64,000 bases of DNA. It comes from Prorocentrum cordatum. Lineage: Eukaryota; Sar; Dinophyceae; Prorocentrales; Prorocentraceae. Below, one piece after another: positions 47,200-59,566 of this stretch. The position numbers and the translations under genes are program-made. The notes beneath the pieces are model-generated. The model was given only the letters and a program-made list of their open reading frames with translations, was not told the origin of the DNA and made no database searches. The number at the start of each line of letters is the position of its first letter. Position 1 is the first letter of the stretch. Location of the stretch: assembly GCA_963575745.1 (NCBI GenBank), contig CAUYUJ010015275.1, positions 197,792-261,791 of the forward strand, read 5' to 3'.

Positions 47200-48890
47200 C
47201 TTACGGGCGGCTGGCCCCTGTATGTGGCGCCGTGAAGAATGCCACTCCTCGGTGGTGTCTGATTCCCCTGACTGGGGGGACAGAGGTGGTGGGCACCAAC
47301 CGAGAGGGGCTTGTGAGCTGCCCCTGTCCGAGAGGGCAAAAGAGGCGGCCACCTTTCGAGAAACAGCTGTAGAGGGCGACTCGACCCCTTAGGGGTCGAG
47401 TTGCCTGCTTGGGCAAGCGAGGGGGATGGAAGGGTCGGAAGGTGGGGGACTGCGCTGGAGCATCCAGCGAGAAACTGGGAGGACGGGTGGTAGAATGTCG
47501 GGTTTGCGGAGAAGAGTACGTTGGTGGATAAGCCAGCGGCGGGGGACAGGGAGAAAGAGGGCGAAGGAAGAAGAGAGAGGGAGAGAGAAAGAGAGAGAGA
47601 GAGAGAGGGAGAGAGAGAGAGAGAGAGGGAGAGAGAGAGAGAAGAGCGGCAAGTCGCGAGAGGAAGACGGAGGGAGAGGGAGAGCAAACCGCAAGAAACA
47701 CGAATACGACAGCGAGGCACGAATCGATACAGTAAGAGCGATTGGGACTCTTCGATAGGAAGTAAGCGTATGCCTGATGTCACAATATTTTGGACCACGC
47801 AAGGTGGATGAGTGTCCGGACAATGGGAATGATATCGGCAGCGGGATCACCGAGCTTTCCATATGAATTGGCATAAGTGTGAGCCACTCAATAGCCGGAT
47901 GGTCGAGGATGATCGGGCAGCGGGTAGGGAGGCAAGACGCAGGACATGTAGAAGAGGATGGAGAAGAAAGATCACGGGCGAGTGTTGGAAGGGGAGAAAA
48001 GTGGTAGTAGCGCAAGAGGGCATAGGCGACAGGCCGGGACTGGCCAGGGTAGTTGCACGTCTTTCAATCTCAATCCATATAGTTGCGATGTGTGTTCGGG
48101 TTTGCTGGGATGACAATTCACCGCGGCCCGGCACAGGCTGCAGCGGTGCGAAGTTGAAACATGCAAGTGGCTGAACAGAGATTGTGGGGTTTCCCCTCGC
48201 GTCCTCATCTCAGAAGGCGTTGCATCAAGTGTGCATGTGTGGCAGTTGGACTTGCTGAATCAACGTGCGCGGGGAGATCAGCTCCGAACAATATCCAGTG
48301 TCCGCTGCCTCACGGGGGCGGCCCTCTGAAAAATTGTGGGGAGTGAGGAAGGAGGTGTCGAGTGATAGGGTGGGGGAGACGACATAATAGATCGTTGGGC
48401 TGGGTGAAACGGTTGGGCGAGGCCTACCCGCCAATCGCAAGCTCGATGAGATCGCGCCCTTAATGCTGCTCTGTCATGGGGCTCCCCTTCGCGAGAGCCG
48501 AGGCTGAGTGGTGATGTAGTACACATGGCTTTTCGGCGAAGGTGTACGGGGCCTAGAAATCGTAGAAACGGGCCCGAATGTCTGGAGCAAGGGGTTGCCG
48601 TTGAAGTCCCGAGAACTGTCCCGCCTGACCGACGGGGTGATGCTCTGGGCCCGAGTGCCTGCGCCATGCGCAGGATATTTGGGAAAAAGACTCCTAGCAT
48701 GGTTTCGCCAGGCTCTTAGGGTTTCTCGGGCATACCCCCTGAGGCTGCCCTGGGTCTTCCTCTTGGATGCCTTGCGCGACTTCCTGGAACCTTATTCAGC
48801 GCCTCCAGAAGCATCCGCCAGGAAGTACGCTCCCATTTGGTGACCCTCGCGGGATGATGTCCATCCTCATCCGATCTTGTGAGGTTGCCT
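47200..48890. other. Unassigned intron sequence with (GA)n
   Basis: A (GA)n tract at 47569-47645. The + frame at 48595-48843 encodes a Leu/Arg-rich 82-residue peptide without recognised motif. Nothing else supportable. Confidence 0.35.
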
Positions 48891-48899
48891 TCGACTGTG

Positions 48900-48939
48900 C
48901 TAGAACCTAAGAGCGCGCGAAATGCGCGCGTGGTTCTAG
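48900..48939. other. Hairpin
   Basis: CTAGAACC pairs with GGTTCTAG, with an inner CGCGC/GCGCG stem. Function unknown. Confidence 0.5.
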
Positions 48940-48942
48940 TGT

Positions 48943-49200
48943 GTAGACTTGTATAGATGTGTATCTCTATAATACGTGTATCTATACACTATGATATATA
49001 CATGTGTATATACACATACATATGTCGGCCGTTATTGTTTGTTTCTCTCTCTCTCTCTATATATATATAGATGCACACCCTCTCTACTCTGTTTCTCTCT
49101 ACTCTTTTCCCCTCTCAACTACATCTACTCTCTCTCTCTCTCTGTTATCTCTTCTCTCTCTACTCCCTCTCTCTCTCACTCTCTCTCCCCTTATCTCTCT
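48943..49200. repeat. (TA)n and (CT)n tracts
   Basis: TATATA/GTAT then CTCTCT simple repeats upstream of ALDH exon H. Confidence 0.9.
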
Positions 49201-49345
49201 CCCCCTTCGGGGCAGGGGAAGGGATGGGACACACCCGTCTAGTTCTATCTGGCCCTGTCCTCCTCCATTGCAGCGCCACGAATGCCACATGCGCGTCCTG
49301 TCGCTAATTCTCGTCGCTCGGGTCGATCATCCCTGCGGCCCGCAG

Positions 49346-49420
49346 TCCGGCATGACTAGTGTCAACGACGCAGGGGGGACGACGTACCTGAGCCAGTCCT
49401 TGCCATTCGGTGGCTTCAAG
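49346..49420 (+). CDS. ALDH exon H (partial CDS), GMTSVND...SLPFGGFK
   Basis: 25 codons: SGMTSVND, then a short stretch, then TTYLSQSLPFGGFK. This covers the conserved 'G...vND' strand and the LPFGG.K motif at the ALDH catalytic/oligomerisation interface. The acceptor is cgcAG|TCC, the only one in this gene not followed by G. The donor is AAG|GAGACG (GA). Reading through the donor gives ETCGVERLGG and then a stop, a chance resemblance to the true continuation at 52220. Confidence 0.93.
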
Positions 49421-49455
49421 GAGACGTGCGGAGTTGAACGACTTGGGGGATGAGG

Positions 49456-49536
49456 ATCAGGATGCTGATGCTGATGCTGATGACGATGATGCTGATGATG
49501 ATGAGGATGATGATAAGGGTGATGATGATGATGATT

Positions 49537-49605
<69 letters not shown>

Positions 49606-49780
49606 CTGATGCTGATGATGATGCTGCTGCTGATGATGATGTTAATCATGACGATGACGATGACGATAATGAGGATGATGACGATTGGTGTTGGTGGTGG
49701 TGATCATGATGATAATGACGGTGGTGGTGGTGATGGTGATGATGACGAGGCTGATGATGAGGCTGATACTGATGATGATA

Positions 49781-49813
<33 letters not shown>

Positions 49814-50577
49814 TTGTTGTTGTTGTTGTTGATGACGATGATGCTGATTATTGTGCTGCTGATGGTGTTGCTGATGCTGATGCTGATCATGAAAACCAGG
49901 GTGATGATGAGGAAGACGAGAGGGAAGCGGATGAGAAGGATACGGTGAGCTGGATGATGATGATAATGCTGATGATGATGCTTGTTTTTTGTTGTTGATG
50001 ATGATGCTCATGCTGCTGGTGGTGGTGATGATCATGCTGACGACCAATCTGATAATACTGAGGATAATTTTCGTGCGTCGGCAGCAAGATGAGATAGAGC
50101 ATGATGAAGCAGCTTTATGGCGATGGTTGTGGTGTGCTGGTGAAGATGAGATGATGAGTCTGATGGCGATGATGGATCATGGATGATGGACGCTTGACGG
50201 TGGTAATGATGATGCTGATGATGCTGTTGTAAATGATGGCGAGCGGATGCGGATGAGGATGATGATGATGATGATGGCGATGCTGATGATGATGTTCGTG
50301 CTGATTGTGGTTGTGATGTTGATGATGCTGATGATGGTGATGCTGATGATGATGATGAGGACGATGATGACGATCATGATGCTGATGATTATGATGATGA
50401 TGCTGATGATGATGATGATGATGATGAGGACGATGTTGATGATGCCGACGAGGATGATGATGCGGATGAGGATGAGGAGGATGCTGATCATGATGATGAT
50501 TAGGCTAATGGTGATGGTGTTGGTGATGGTGATAGTGATGGTGATGGTGATGATGATGATGATGATGATACTGATGC

Positions 50578-50615
<38 letters not shown>

Positions 50616-50928
50616 GTGGCGGTGGTTATAGTGATGGTGATGGTGGTGGTGGTGATGGTGATGGTGCTGGTGGTGGTGGTGATGCTGAGGATGATGCATA
50701 TGATGATGAGGACTATAGCGATGATGATTGGGGTGTCGCTGATGATGGTGATGCTGATGATGATGCTGAGGATGATGATGCTGCTGATGATGATGCTGAT
50801 GATGCTAATGATGATGATGATGATGATGCTGATGATGATGATGCTGATCATGATGATGATGCTGCTGATGATGCTGATGCTGATGCTGATGCTGATGCTG
50901 AGGCTGGGGATGATGCTGATGATGATGT

Positions 50929-50971
<43 letters not shown>

Positions 50972-50975
50972 AAAG
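49456..50975. repeat. Large (GAT)n-type microsatellite region
   Basis: GAT with GCT/GGT variants at 49456-49900 and 50190-50970, with a degenerate stretch between. Confidence 0.95.
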
Positions 50976-51084
50976 GCGCCTGCGGCAATCTGACCGTGCC
51001 AGCGATACACTTTGTGCGATGACACTTCGAGCACCGCCCGTGAGGCCGTCACATGTGACACTTTTTGAGGAGCTCTCGTGGGGG

Positions 51085-51610
51085 ATGTGGGGCAGACCTG
51101 GAGGTCCTGCGGGGCCCTCTTCGGTCGTCTTGGGACCCTCTTGGGCAGTCTCTGGACCCTCTTCGGCCATCTTGTTGCTATGTCGGCCGTGGGTCTCTTG
51201 GGACCGTCGTGGAGCCATCTAAGGCCGTCTTGGGTCCGTCTAGATGCACTCTTGGGCCAGCTTAAAGGTTTCTCGGGGCCACCTTGGGCTGTCTACATGG
51301 GCTCTCTTGGACCGTCCTGTGCTGTCAGCCTGGCCATTTTTGGCTTTCGAAGGCAGCCTTTGGGAGCGATACGCGACCGAAGAGCGTGAAAAGCGAACCA
51401 CACCGAAATAATCGGAGGGACATCTATGTTTTTGGCCTTGCGGGGCCCTCCCAGAGAGCGTCTTGGGTGTCTTGGAAGCCTCTTGGGGTCTCTTGGGGCC
51501 TCTAGGGTGCTCTTGGGGGTCTTCTTGAGATCGGTCGGGTCGCTCTTGGGGCAATGTTCGCTGGGCCGTCTTGAAGCCCTGTTGTGCATCTTGGACCCTT
51601 TGGAGAGTGC
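51085..51610 (+). repeat. L-family fragment (CTTGGGG-type)
   Basis: GTCTTGGGACC, CTCTTGGGC and GCCTCTTGGGG-type words, without the conserved 5' start. Confidence 0.6.
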
Positions 51611-52064
51611 GTCGGGGCGCTCGGGCGATCCCGAGAGGGGAGGGCGATGCCTGCAGCACTGCGTGGCCAGACAGGGCCACCTGTAGAAGACTGCAGAATC
51701 CCTACCTCTTCGCCCGCTTTTCCCATTCCTCTACTCGTCTTCCCTGCGCGCTGGTGTAATAATTGTCATGGCGTGTTGTTGTCATAATTGTCCCGACACG
51801 TTGGTGCAATACTTGTCTTGGCGCGTTGATGCAATAATTTCCCTGGCGCGCTGATGGACTAATCGTCCTGGCATGTTGGCGCAGGTGTTCAGCGCTTGGC
51901 ATTCTTCCGCTCCTTAAAGTGCTTGAGTCCGCGGTGGGGATGTAGTCGCGAAACTTTGAGGGGCGAAGTGCAGGGCGCGAAGCGAACATGCCGCTGGCAT
52001 CGCGGTCCTCGTCGTCTTCTTCGCTGCCTCTGCCACAGTCGTCGTCGTCTTTTTCGCTGACGTC

Positions 52065-52070
52065 GCCACA

Positions 52071-52123
<53 letters not shown>

Positions 52124-52145
52124 GGTCATCGTCGTCGTCGTCGTG

Positions 52146-52180
<35 letters not shown>

Positions 52181-52184
52181 TGTG

Positions 52185-52216
<32 letters not shown>

Positions 52217-52218
52217 GA
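52065..52218. repeat. (TCG)n microsatellite abutting exon I
   Basis: TCG triplets run up to the acceptor of ALDH exon I and provide its pyrimidine-rich context. Confidence 0.95.
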
Positions 52219-52219
52219 G

Positions 52220-52278
52220 GACTCCGGCTTCGGCCGCTTTGCGGGGCGCGAGGGCTTGCAGGGCCTGTGCCACCAGCG
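52220..52278 (+). CDS. ALDH exon I (partial CDS), DSGFGRFAGREGL
   Basis: 19 codons plus two bases: DSGFGRFAGREGLQGLCHQ. This is the immediate family continuation of LPFGG.K (S.fGRf.G.eGl..l). The acceptor is gcgAG|GAC, directly at the end of a (TCG)n microsatellite at about 52065-52218, which stands in place of a normal polypyrimidine tract. The donor is CG|GTCCGC, the only GT donor among the nine. The split codon is completed by the first base of exon J. Confidence 0.93.
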
Positions 52279-52702
52279 GTCCGCAGCTGCGGGGGGGGGT
52301 CACGCCTCCTCTCGGGCCCGCCAGGCCCGCGCGGAGTGTCGAGGTCTCGGTCGGCGACTACCCAGGGTGTGGCCACGCCGGGGTGTGGTTTGCGATCTGC
52401 GTCGTTGGGTCTCGGGGCCCGCCACGTTGCCCTCGTCGGGCCTCCTCGGGGCGCGGCGGAGAACTCTGTCGAGCTCCTCGCCCGCCAGGGTTCGAGGGGG
52501 GGATCGACTACAGAATTTCTGTACCCCAGAATTGACTTGCTCGTCGAATCTATGAAGCATGCGTATGATGCTCGCAGGTCCACGAAGCTTCCACGCTTCT
52601 CTGGGCACGCTCGACGAGGCTGTAAACTTTGGGGTGCGCCCACTCTGCAGTCGACCCCCCCCTCGAAGGGTTCGCCCGGCGAGCCGCACCCTTCGGAGCC
52701 GC

Positions 52703-53214
52703 CGAGGAGGAGGAGGAGGAGGAGGAGGAGGTGGAGGAGGAGGAGGAGGAGGAGGAGGAGGAGAGGAGGGGAGGAGGAGGAGGAGGAGGAGGAGGAGGAG
52801 GAGGAGAGGAGGAGGAGGAGGAGGAGAGGAGGAGGGAGGAGGAGGAGGAGGAGGAGGAGGAGGAGGAGGAGGAGGAGGAGGAGGAGGGAGGAGGAGGAGG
52901 AAGGAGGAGGAGGAGGAGGAGGAGGAGGAGGGAGGAGGAGGAGGAGGAGGAGGAGGAGGAGGAGGAGGAGGAGGAGGAGGAGGAGGAGGAGGAGGAGGAG
53001 GAGGAGGAGGAGGAGGAGGAGGAGGGAGGAGGAGGAGGAGGAGGAGGAGGAGGAGGAGGAGGAGGAGGAGGAGAGGAGGAGGAGGAGGAGGAGGAGGAGG
53101 AGGAGGAGGAGGAGGAGGAGGAGGAGGAGGAGGAGGAGGAGGAGGAGGAGGAGGAGGAGGAGGAGGAGGAGGAGGAGGAGGAGGAGGAGGAGGAGGAGGA
53201 GGAGGAGAGGAGAA
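52703..53214. repeat. (GGA)n microsatellite
   Basis: Over 500 bp of GGA with occasional one-base slips. Confidence 0.95.
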
Positions 53215-53364
53215 GCCTCCGGCGCCCTGGGGGGCCGGCCGCGGCGGGGGGGGCCTTCTGGAGGGACTCGGGAGGCCCGCGGCGGGCGGCCAGCCTGCGG
53301 GGACGGGTCCGAGGCGGGAGGCCCGCCCGGGGGCCGGGGTCCCGCGCTCCTGGAGCTGTGACAT

Positions 53365-53530
53365 ACTACGCTTTGCGGTGCTCTTCTACGCCATGCCATG
53401 CCGTGCTCTACACTGCATCGCGTACCCTTTCGGGATCATTGCCCTGCTCAACCTCCGACTGTGCGAGTAGAGAGGGGATCTGCGCCATGGTAAGGGATGG
53501 GAGGGAGGGGTAGGATGTCAGATATGACGC
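53365..53530. repeat. Interspersed repeat ending GGGGTAGGATGTCAGA
   Basis: Second copy of the 36080-36310 repeat: TACGCCATGCCATGCC, CTCCGACTGTGCGAG, GCGCCATGGTAAGGGATGGG. Confidence 0.65.
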
Positions 53531-53539
53531 GAGCGCACC

Positions 53540-54900
53540 TGGCTTGACCCCTCCCCTCTCCTCTTTCCTCTCTCCTCTCGGCATCGCTCGGACGTGTGCA
53601 TTTTTTCCCGGCGAGAAGCATCGAGGACCATCCTGGACCATCGAGGAAAAAAAACACGCGCACGAAACCGCAAAATGCACCGGAAATGGACGTCCGAGCG
53701 ACGGCCAGTCCTCGGAGAGGAAGAATGTGCCCATGCCAGTAACCCCCCTCGCCCGCTTTCCCCTTTTGGAGCCTCCTGGGCCTCGGAGTTCTGGTCAGAA
53801 CGCGCCCCAGGAGAGGTCCGGGGAGTAGCGGTCTCGGTACCCTTGGGCTTCCTCATTTCCTCTCCTCCCCGTCCCTCCTCCTCTCTCTGTGTTCGAAGAA
53901 ATAAAAGAGCCACGTAAACCGAAACTTTGGCGCCCCGCGCGGATTGCTTGGATCCGCGCCAGGCACCCCTTTGCCGCGCCTCCGGCGCCGCCCCCGGCGC
54001 GCTCCGCGCGCCAGGGAGGGGGGCGCGGCGCAAATCCAAGAAATCCGTGTGGAGCGTCAAAAGTTTACGTTTATGTGTTTTTTTCTTCCTCTATGTATGC
54101 GTTGTTTTCTTTGTCATTCTGTTTGCCTCGCACTGCGATTTTCTGGCGCCTGCGCCCCCTCCGCTGCGCCTCCATGGCTCCACGCACGCGGAGCCAGCCA
54201 GCCACCCAGCCAGCTCCTGGAGCACCTTCAGGCGGGCGAGAATGCTGTGGTGCACACAGGCGATTGATGCGGCGCTGGCGCGGACGCACCATGGCGGGTG
54301 CACGCCGCGGCCGCCGTTACCGTTACCCTCCCGCCCGAACCCTTCCCCCACGCTGGGGAACGACTGTCACCCGGGAAGGAAAGAAAGGTCGCGCGAGAAT
54401 GATGGGCATAAGTCACTTTGCATCTTCGGGGGACCTTTCCCGTCCTGTACAAGGCAGTGCTTTCTTGTTCTCCGACCTGGGTTCGACGCGGATTCGGCGT
54501 GGATCTGGCACGGGTTCGACACGGATTCGACGCGTTCGACATTGATTCAACATGGATGCGACGCGGATGCCTGGCGCGATGGGACAGGGGAGGTCCCCAA
54601 AGGATGCAGCCTAAGGACGAAAACCAACAGCCGTCCACGTCCATGTCCACTTTGAAGCAGACGCCGCTGTCCATACCGTCGCGGGCGTGGTCCATTTGTG
54701 ACGTGGGCGGTAAATAGGGGGGTGCAGGAAGGTGCACCTTTTGTTCCCGAGCGGGGCCCTCTGCAACGTCTAACGTTGCAGGTTCCAGAGTCGCTTGGAA
54801 CGGTTCCGGTGTGGTTCTGAAACCCTGACATTCACCGTTTTCGAGTTCCAGGATCACCCTGGAGCCTGTTCAAGGGGGGAAAATCCATCAGAGGCCTCAT
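53540..54900. other. Unassigned intron sequence
   Basis: Open frames on both strands without recognised motifs. GATTCGACGCG-type repetition at 54480-54570. Confidence 0.35.
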
Positions 54901-54914
54901 CGGGAGATGTTCCC

Positions 54915-55240
54915 AAAGGCCCTCTTGAGCTCCTTACATAGGCCGTATTGGGCTCCTTACAGCAGGCCTTATTGGGCTCCTCACCGAAGGCCTTATTGGT
55001 CTCCCCTTCTTGGGCTCCTTACCGAAGGCCTTATTGGGCTCCTTACCGAAGGCCTTAGTGGGCTCCTTACAGAAGGCCTTGTTAGGCTGACTAGGCACCT
55101 CACATAGGGCCTCATTAGGCTCCCTACAGAAGGCCTTATTAGGCTCCTTACGGGCAGGCCTTATTTGGATTCTTACAGAAGGTTTGATTGAGCTCCTAAC
55201 AAAAAGGCTTCACTGAGCACAGAAGGCTTTTTTTGGCTCT
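54915..55240. repeat. GGCCTTATTGGGCTCCTTAC minisatellite
   Basis: About 24-26 bp units, e.g. GAAGGCCTTATTGGGCTCC, with gradual divergence. Confidence 0.85.
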
Positions 55241-55284
55241 TTGCAGAAGGCCTGACTGGGCTCCTTGCAGCTCCCCGAGACCGC

Positions 55285-55850
55285 TTTTTTGCATTGGGGG
55301 AGGTCCCAGGTGGATTTTCACCGTTGAACGGTTCTGGGGCGAAATATACATTTGGGCGCTCCCGGCACTGGGCGGGGGGGCCCAGCCGCGAGAAACGGCT
55401 CCCCAACAAGAGATCTCCTATGGACAACGATGATCTTGGGGGCTCGGGGGTACACCCCCCCTGCTTATCCCCAAGGGCGCCCTTTTTCCATTGAGGCGGG
55501 GTCCCAGGTGGATTCGCCCCGGGACGGTTCTGGGGAGAAAATCCATCGGGCGCTCCCGGCGTTTGGGCGGGGGGTGGCGAGCCGCGAGCAAAAGGCTCCC
55601 CGATACGACATCTCATATGGAAAATGACTACTTGTGCCCCCCGCTTACCCCCTTCCTGCTTCTGTCTTGGCGCTCCTGGCGTTTGGGCGGGGGGTGGCAA
55701 GCCGCGAGAAAGAGGCTCCCCGATGAGACATCTCATGTGGAACATGATTACTCGTGCCCCCCGCTCGTCCCCGATAAGACATTTCATATGGAAAGAGGCT
55801 CCCCGACAAGACATCTCATGTGGAAAATGACTACCTGTGCCCCCCGCTCG
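55285..55850. repeat. Block repeat of about 150-200 bp, three copies
   Basis: GTCCCAGGTGGATT, GGGCGCTCCCGGC and GCTCCCCRAYAAGASATCTC recur at 55285-55440, 55480-55640 and 55660-55850. Confidence 0.75.
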
Positions 55851-55981
55851 TCCCCTTCCTCCCTCTGTCTTGGGCAGGCCACTGGGCCTCGAGGGCCCGA
55901 GGCGACCCTCCGTCCTCCTCCCCCTCCTTCCCCGTGCCCCCTGCCGGGCCCGTCCTCCCTGCCCTGCTCCTCCTTGTCCTT

Positions 55982-55984
<3 letters not shown>

Positions 55985-56013
<29 letters not shown>

Positions 56014-56115
56014 CTCCTCCTCACCCTCCTCCTCCTCCTCCTCCTCCTCCTCCTCCTCGTCCTTCCCCTCCGCCTCCTCCTCCTCCTCCTCCTCCTCCTC
56101 CTCCTCCTCCTCCCC
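55985..56115. repeat. (CCT)n microsatellite before exon J
   Basis: CCT triplets forming the polypyrimidine tract of ALDH exon J. Confidence 0.95.
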
Positions 56116-56128
56116 GGCGCATGCTCAG

Positions 56129-56204
56129 GTCGATCGTGGAGAACAGGCTGTCGCTCCTGAAGCCGTCCATACCTCGCGCGATCGCATACCCGGCCAACGG
56201 CCAG
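56129..56204 (+). CDS. ALDH exon J (partial CDS), SIVENRL...IAYP
   Basis: It begins with one base completing an Arg codon, then encodes SIVENRLSLLKPSIPRAIAYP and a few more residues. It matches the family C-terminus '.sVvedr.......IP.pi.YP'. The acceptor is ctcAG|GTC after a long (CCT)n tract at 55985-56115. The 3' boundary is uncertain: a GC donor after CAG at 56204 is proposed, but the frame stays open for about 70 more bases. No further exon or stop was recognised downstream. Confidence 0.82.
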
Positions 56205-56556
56205 GCGCCTCGGGGCCCGCTGGCCGGTCGCAGGGTGGCGGGAAGGTGCAGGGCCTGGGAGCCTCCATGGTGATGCCCTCTTCCTGGTGCTCGTCCTCGT
56301 CGCCCACACTGTCGTCGTCGACGCCGCTTTCCTCCTCGTGACCGTCCTCGTTCTCTGCATCTTCCTCTTGGATGTCCCTCTTCCTGTCCCTTTCCATCTT
56401 TCTCTCCCTCTCTCTCCCTCTCCCTCTGCTTCTTCCTTTCCGTCCATCTCTTCCAGTTTCTGTTATGTTTCCCTATCCCTTTCCCTCATTATCACTCAGT
56501 TCCTCTTTTATGTCTCTTCATATTCCTCTTGCTCTTCCTCGTCCCCGTCTCTCTTG

Positions 56557-56557
<1 letters not shown>

Positions 56558-56594
<37 letters not shown>
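56558..56594. repeat. (TA)n repeat
   Basis: Pure TA dinucleotides. Confidence 0.95.
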
Positions 56595-56598
<4 letters not shown>

Positions 56599-56654
56599 CC
56601 TCTCTCTCACACTCTTGTTGTTCCCTCTCTCCCTCTTTCTCTTTCTCTCTTTCT

Positions 56655-57507
56655 CCCTTATGCCCCCAAGGGGGTACGACCGGAAACGAAAAGTGCGGGT
56701 ATCGAGGCTTTGGGATATACGTGTCGAATGGCACGCGAGCGGTAAGAGTGAACAGTCTTAAACTGACTGTTGTTGTTGTTGTTGTTGCTGTGGACGTTGA
56801 ATTCCCATTTTGTACGGATTGTCGGTCCAACCTGTCTGTTTTTGTTGTGTTTCGATTAAAGTGTTCCTCCTGGGGCCCGCACCTGGTTCCTTACAAGGGA
56901 AAGTGTGGGGCCACCAAGCACACTGTTGGGCCCCGATCTACAACAGCAACGGCTCCCGCCTGATACCTCTCCACAGCTTACGGAGGCATCGCGCTTTTTC
57001 GCGGGACCTCCTCATGCTTTATGCAGGAATCGCGCCCTCGCGTGGGACTTCCCTGCAATGTCTTCAAACGCCGCGCCCTCGACGCTCAGGAATCGCGGTC
57101 TCGCTTTGGCCTTTCTCACGATGTACGTGGGAATCGCGCTATCGCTCGAGACTTCCCCGCGGTTCATGCAGGACGCACGCGCCAGCAGCCCGCCTGCTCG
57201 ACCTGGCCGCTTGGGTCTGCCCGCCCGATCTGCCCGTCTGGTTCTGCCACGTGTTTTCTGCTCCTATAGCCCCCCCTCCTGCTAATCCCGTGTTCCATCC
57301 TTCTCCCTCTCCCGTCCATCCGTCCTCTCTTCATTTGTTTCAGGGGCTGCGCTAAAGGACTACATGCTCCCAAGGGGGTACGACCGAAAACGAAGAGGGT
57401 GGGTGCCGAAGGTTTGAGATACACGTGTTGGATGCACTCGAGCAGATAGGAGTGAACAGTCTCAAATTGGTTGTTGTTGTTGTTGTTGTGGTTGTTGTTG
57501 TTATTGC

Positions 57508-57568
<61 letters not shown>

Positions 57569-59475
57569 GATGTTGGCTCTTATTGTTGACGATTATGTTT
57601 TGCTGATCCCCTCCAGGGCACATGGTGTTTTTCAATGGTGCCCTTCCCGGGGTTCGCACCTGGCTTTTACCAGGCAAAGTCTTGGGTCTCAGAATTTTGC
57701 CACTGGCCCGCGAGTTACAACACCAACGGCTCCCGCTTGACACTTCCTCACAATGTATTCCCAAATCGCGCTCTCGCGCGGGACGTCCTGACACTTCATA
57801 CAGAACTCGCACTCTCGCGTGGGACTTCTTCGGAATTTATTCAGTCGCCGCGCCCTCGACACAGGAATCATGCTCTCGCTTTGGTATTCCTCACTATTCA
57901 TCTTGGAATCGCTCTATAGCTCGAGACTTCCTCACGATTCATGCAGGACGCACGCTTCTACAACCCGCCTGCTCGACCTGGCCGCCTGGGCCCGCCTTCC
58001 CGACCACCCTGTTAGGGTCCACCCGCCCGATCTGCCCGTCTGGTTCTGCCACGTGTTTCTGCTCCTGGCCCCTCTCTCGCTGCTCTCTCTCTCGTGCTCC
58101 ATCCTCCTCCTTCCCCCTTGGCCCTTTCTTCCATCCCGTCCCCTCTTCCCTTGCCGTATGGGCTTCATGGAATACACGTTGCAGGCAAGAAAGATCTACC
58201 CCCAAGGGGGTACGATCGAAGACGAAGAGGGTGGGTATCGAAGGTTTGGGATATACGTGTTGAGTGACACGCACGCATATACGAGCCAACAGTCTTAAAA
58301 TGCTTGTTGTTGTGGCTGTTATTGTTGCTGTTGCTGCTGCTGTTGTTGTTGTTGCTGCTGCTGCTGCCGCTTATTATTTTGTTGTTGTTGGTGCTGCTGT
58401 TGCGGTTGCTGCTGCTGCTGCTGCTGCTGCTGTTGTTGTTGTTGTTGTTGTTGTTGTTGGTATTATTATTATTATTGTTGTTGTTGTTGCTGTTGTTGTT
58501 AGATTATGATTTTTGGATTACTTATTGTTGATCCCCCTCTGGCGCACATTGCATCTCTCACCCTGTTGTTTGGTCAGTGCATGTCGTGAGGCTCAAACTG
58601 GGCCCGTGACAACAGCAACGGATCCCGCCTGATATTTTCTCACAATTTATTGGGCCCCCCGACCCCGCATTGGACTTCATCACAATTTACCTGAGAGTCG
58701 CGCTCTCGCCTGAGACTTCTTTGCGCTTCACTGGAGTGCCGCTCCCTCGCCATTCAGGAACATTGCGCTCTCGCCTTGGACTTCCTTGCAGTTTTTACCT
58801 GGGAATCGCGCTCTCTCCCGAGACTTCCTGGCGGAGGATGCAGTGCTCACGCATTCGCGACCCGCCCGTCAGAGTCCGCTCGCCTGACGCGCCCGGTAAG
58901 GCCCGCGGTCGCCCCTCGCTGCCTTTCGCCCTTTCTGATGCTCCTCGCTGCCCCTCGCGATGCCGCAGTCGATTTGAAGGCACCGCCGCTGCCTTCGTGG
59001 TCTCCTCGATGCCTTTCGTGGCCCCGTTATTTGAGCCCCTCGGATGCCGTTCGTGGCCACGCGGTCGCCATTGGTGGCCTCCTTGCTGACATCGTGGCCC
59101 CGATGTAGCTCTTCGTGGCCCGTTTGCTGCCCTTCCTGGCCCCTTTGTAGCCCTCAGTGGCCCCCTCCCGTTTAAGGGTCTTCCTGTTTGGTGGCGTCGT
59201 CCTCCGTCTTCTCCCTCGTTCCCTATTTCCCCCTTCCTTCCTTCCATCGTTCCTTTCCTTACTCCCCTCCTTCACGCTCTTCCTTCTCCAGTGCTTACGT
59301 GTTACCATTTTGAAAATGCTGCGCCAATTGCACGTGGCAGGGAAAGGAGATCACCCCCACAAAGGGGGTACGATCGAAGACGGACAGGGCGGGTGTCCGG
59401 GGTTTGGGAATCACATGTTGATTGACCCGCACATGTGTAAGAGCGGGCAGTCTTGAACTGATTGTGGTTGTTCTT
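56655..59475 (+). mobile_element. Four T1 copies head-to-tail
   Basis: A T1 3' end (56663-56790), then T1 copies at about 56795-57510, 57590-58315 and 58510-59475, all in the same orientation. Each ends in the GGGGGTACGATCG/CAGTCTT module and a TTG-type tail. The third full copy contains a degenerate 21-bp CTTCGTGGCCCC array (58900-59170). Confidence 0.75.
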
Positions 59476-59566
59476 GTTGTTGTTGTTGTTGTTGTTGTTG
59501 GTGTTGGTGGTGTTGTTGGTGGCGTTGGTGCTCTTGTCGTTGTTGTTGTTGTTGTTGTTGTTGTTG

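Noticed and set aside
49421-49452. Read-through of ALDH exon H giving ETCGVERLGG then a stop, as the end of the gene
   Set aside because: One residue too many against the family, and the exact continuation DSGFGRFAG exists at 52220 with a good acceptor.
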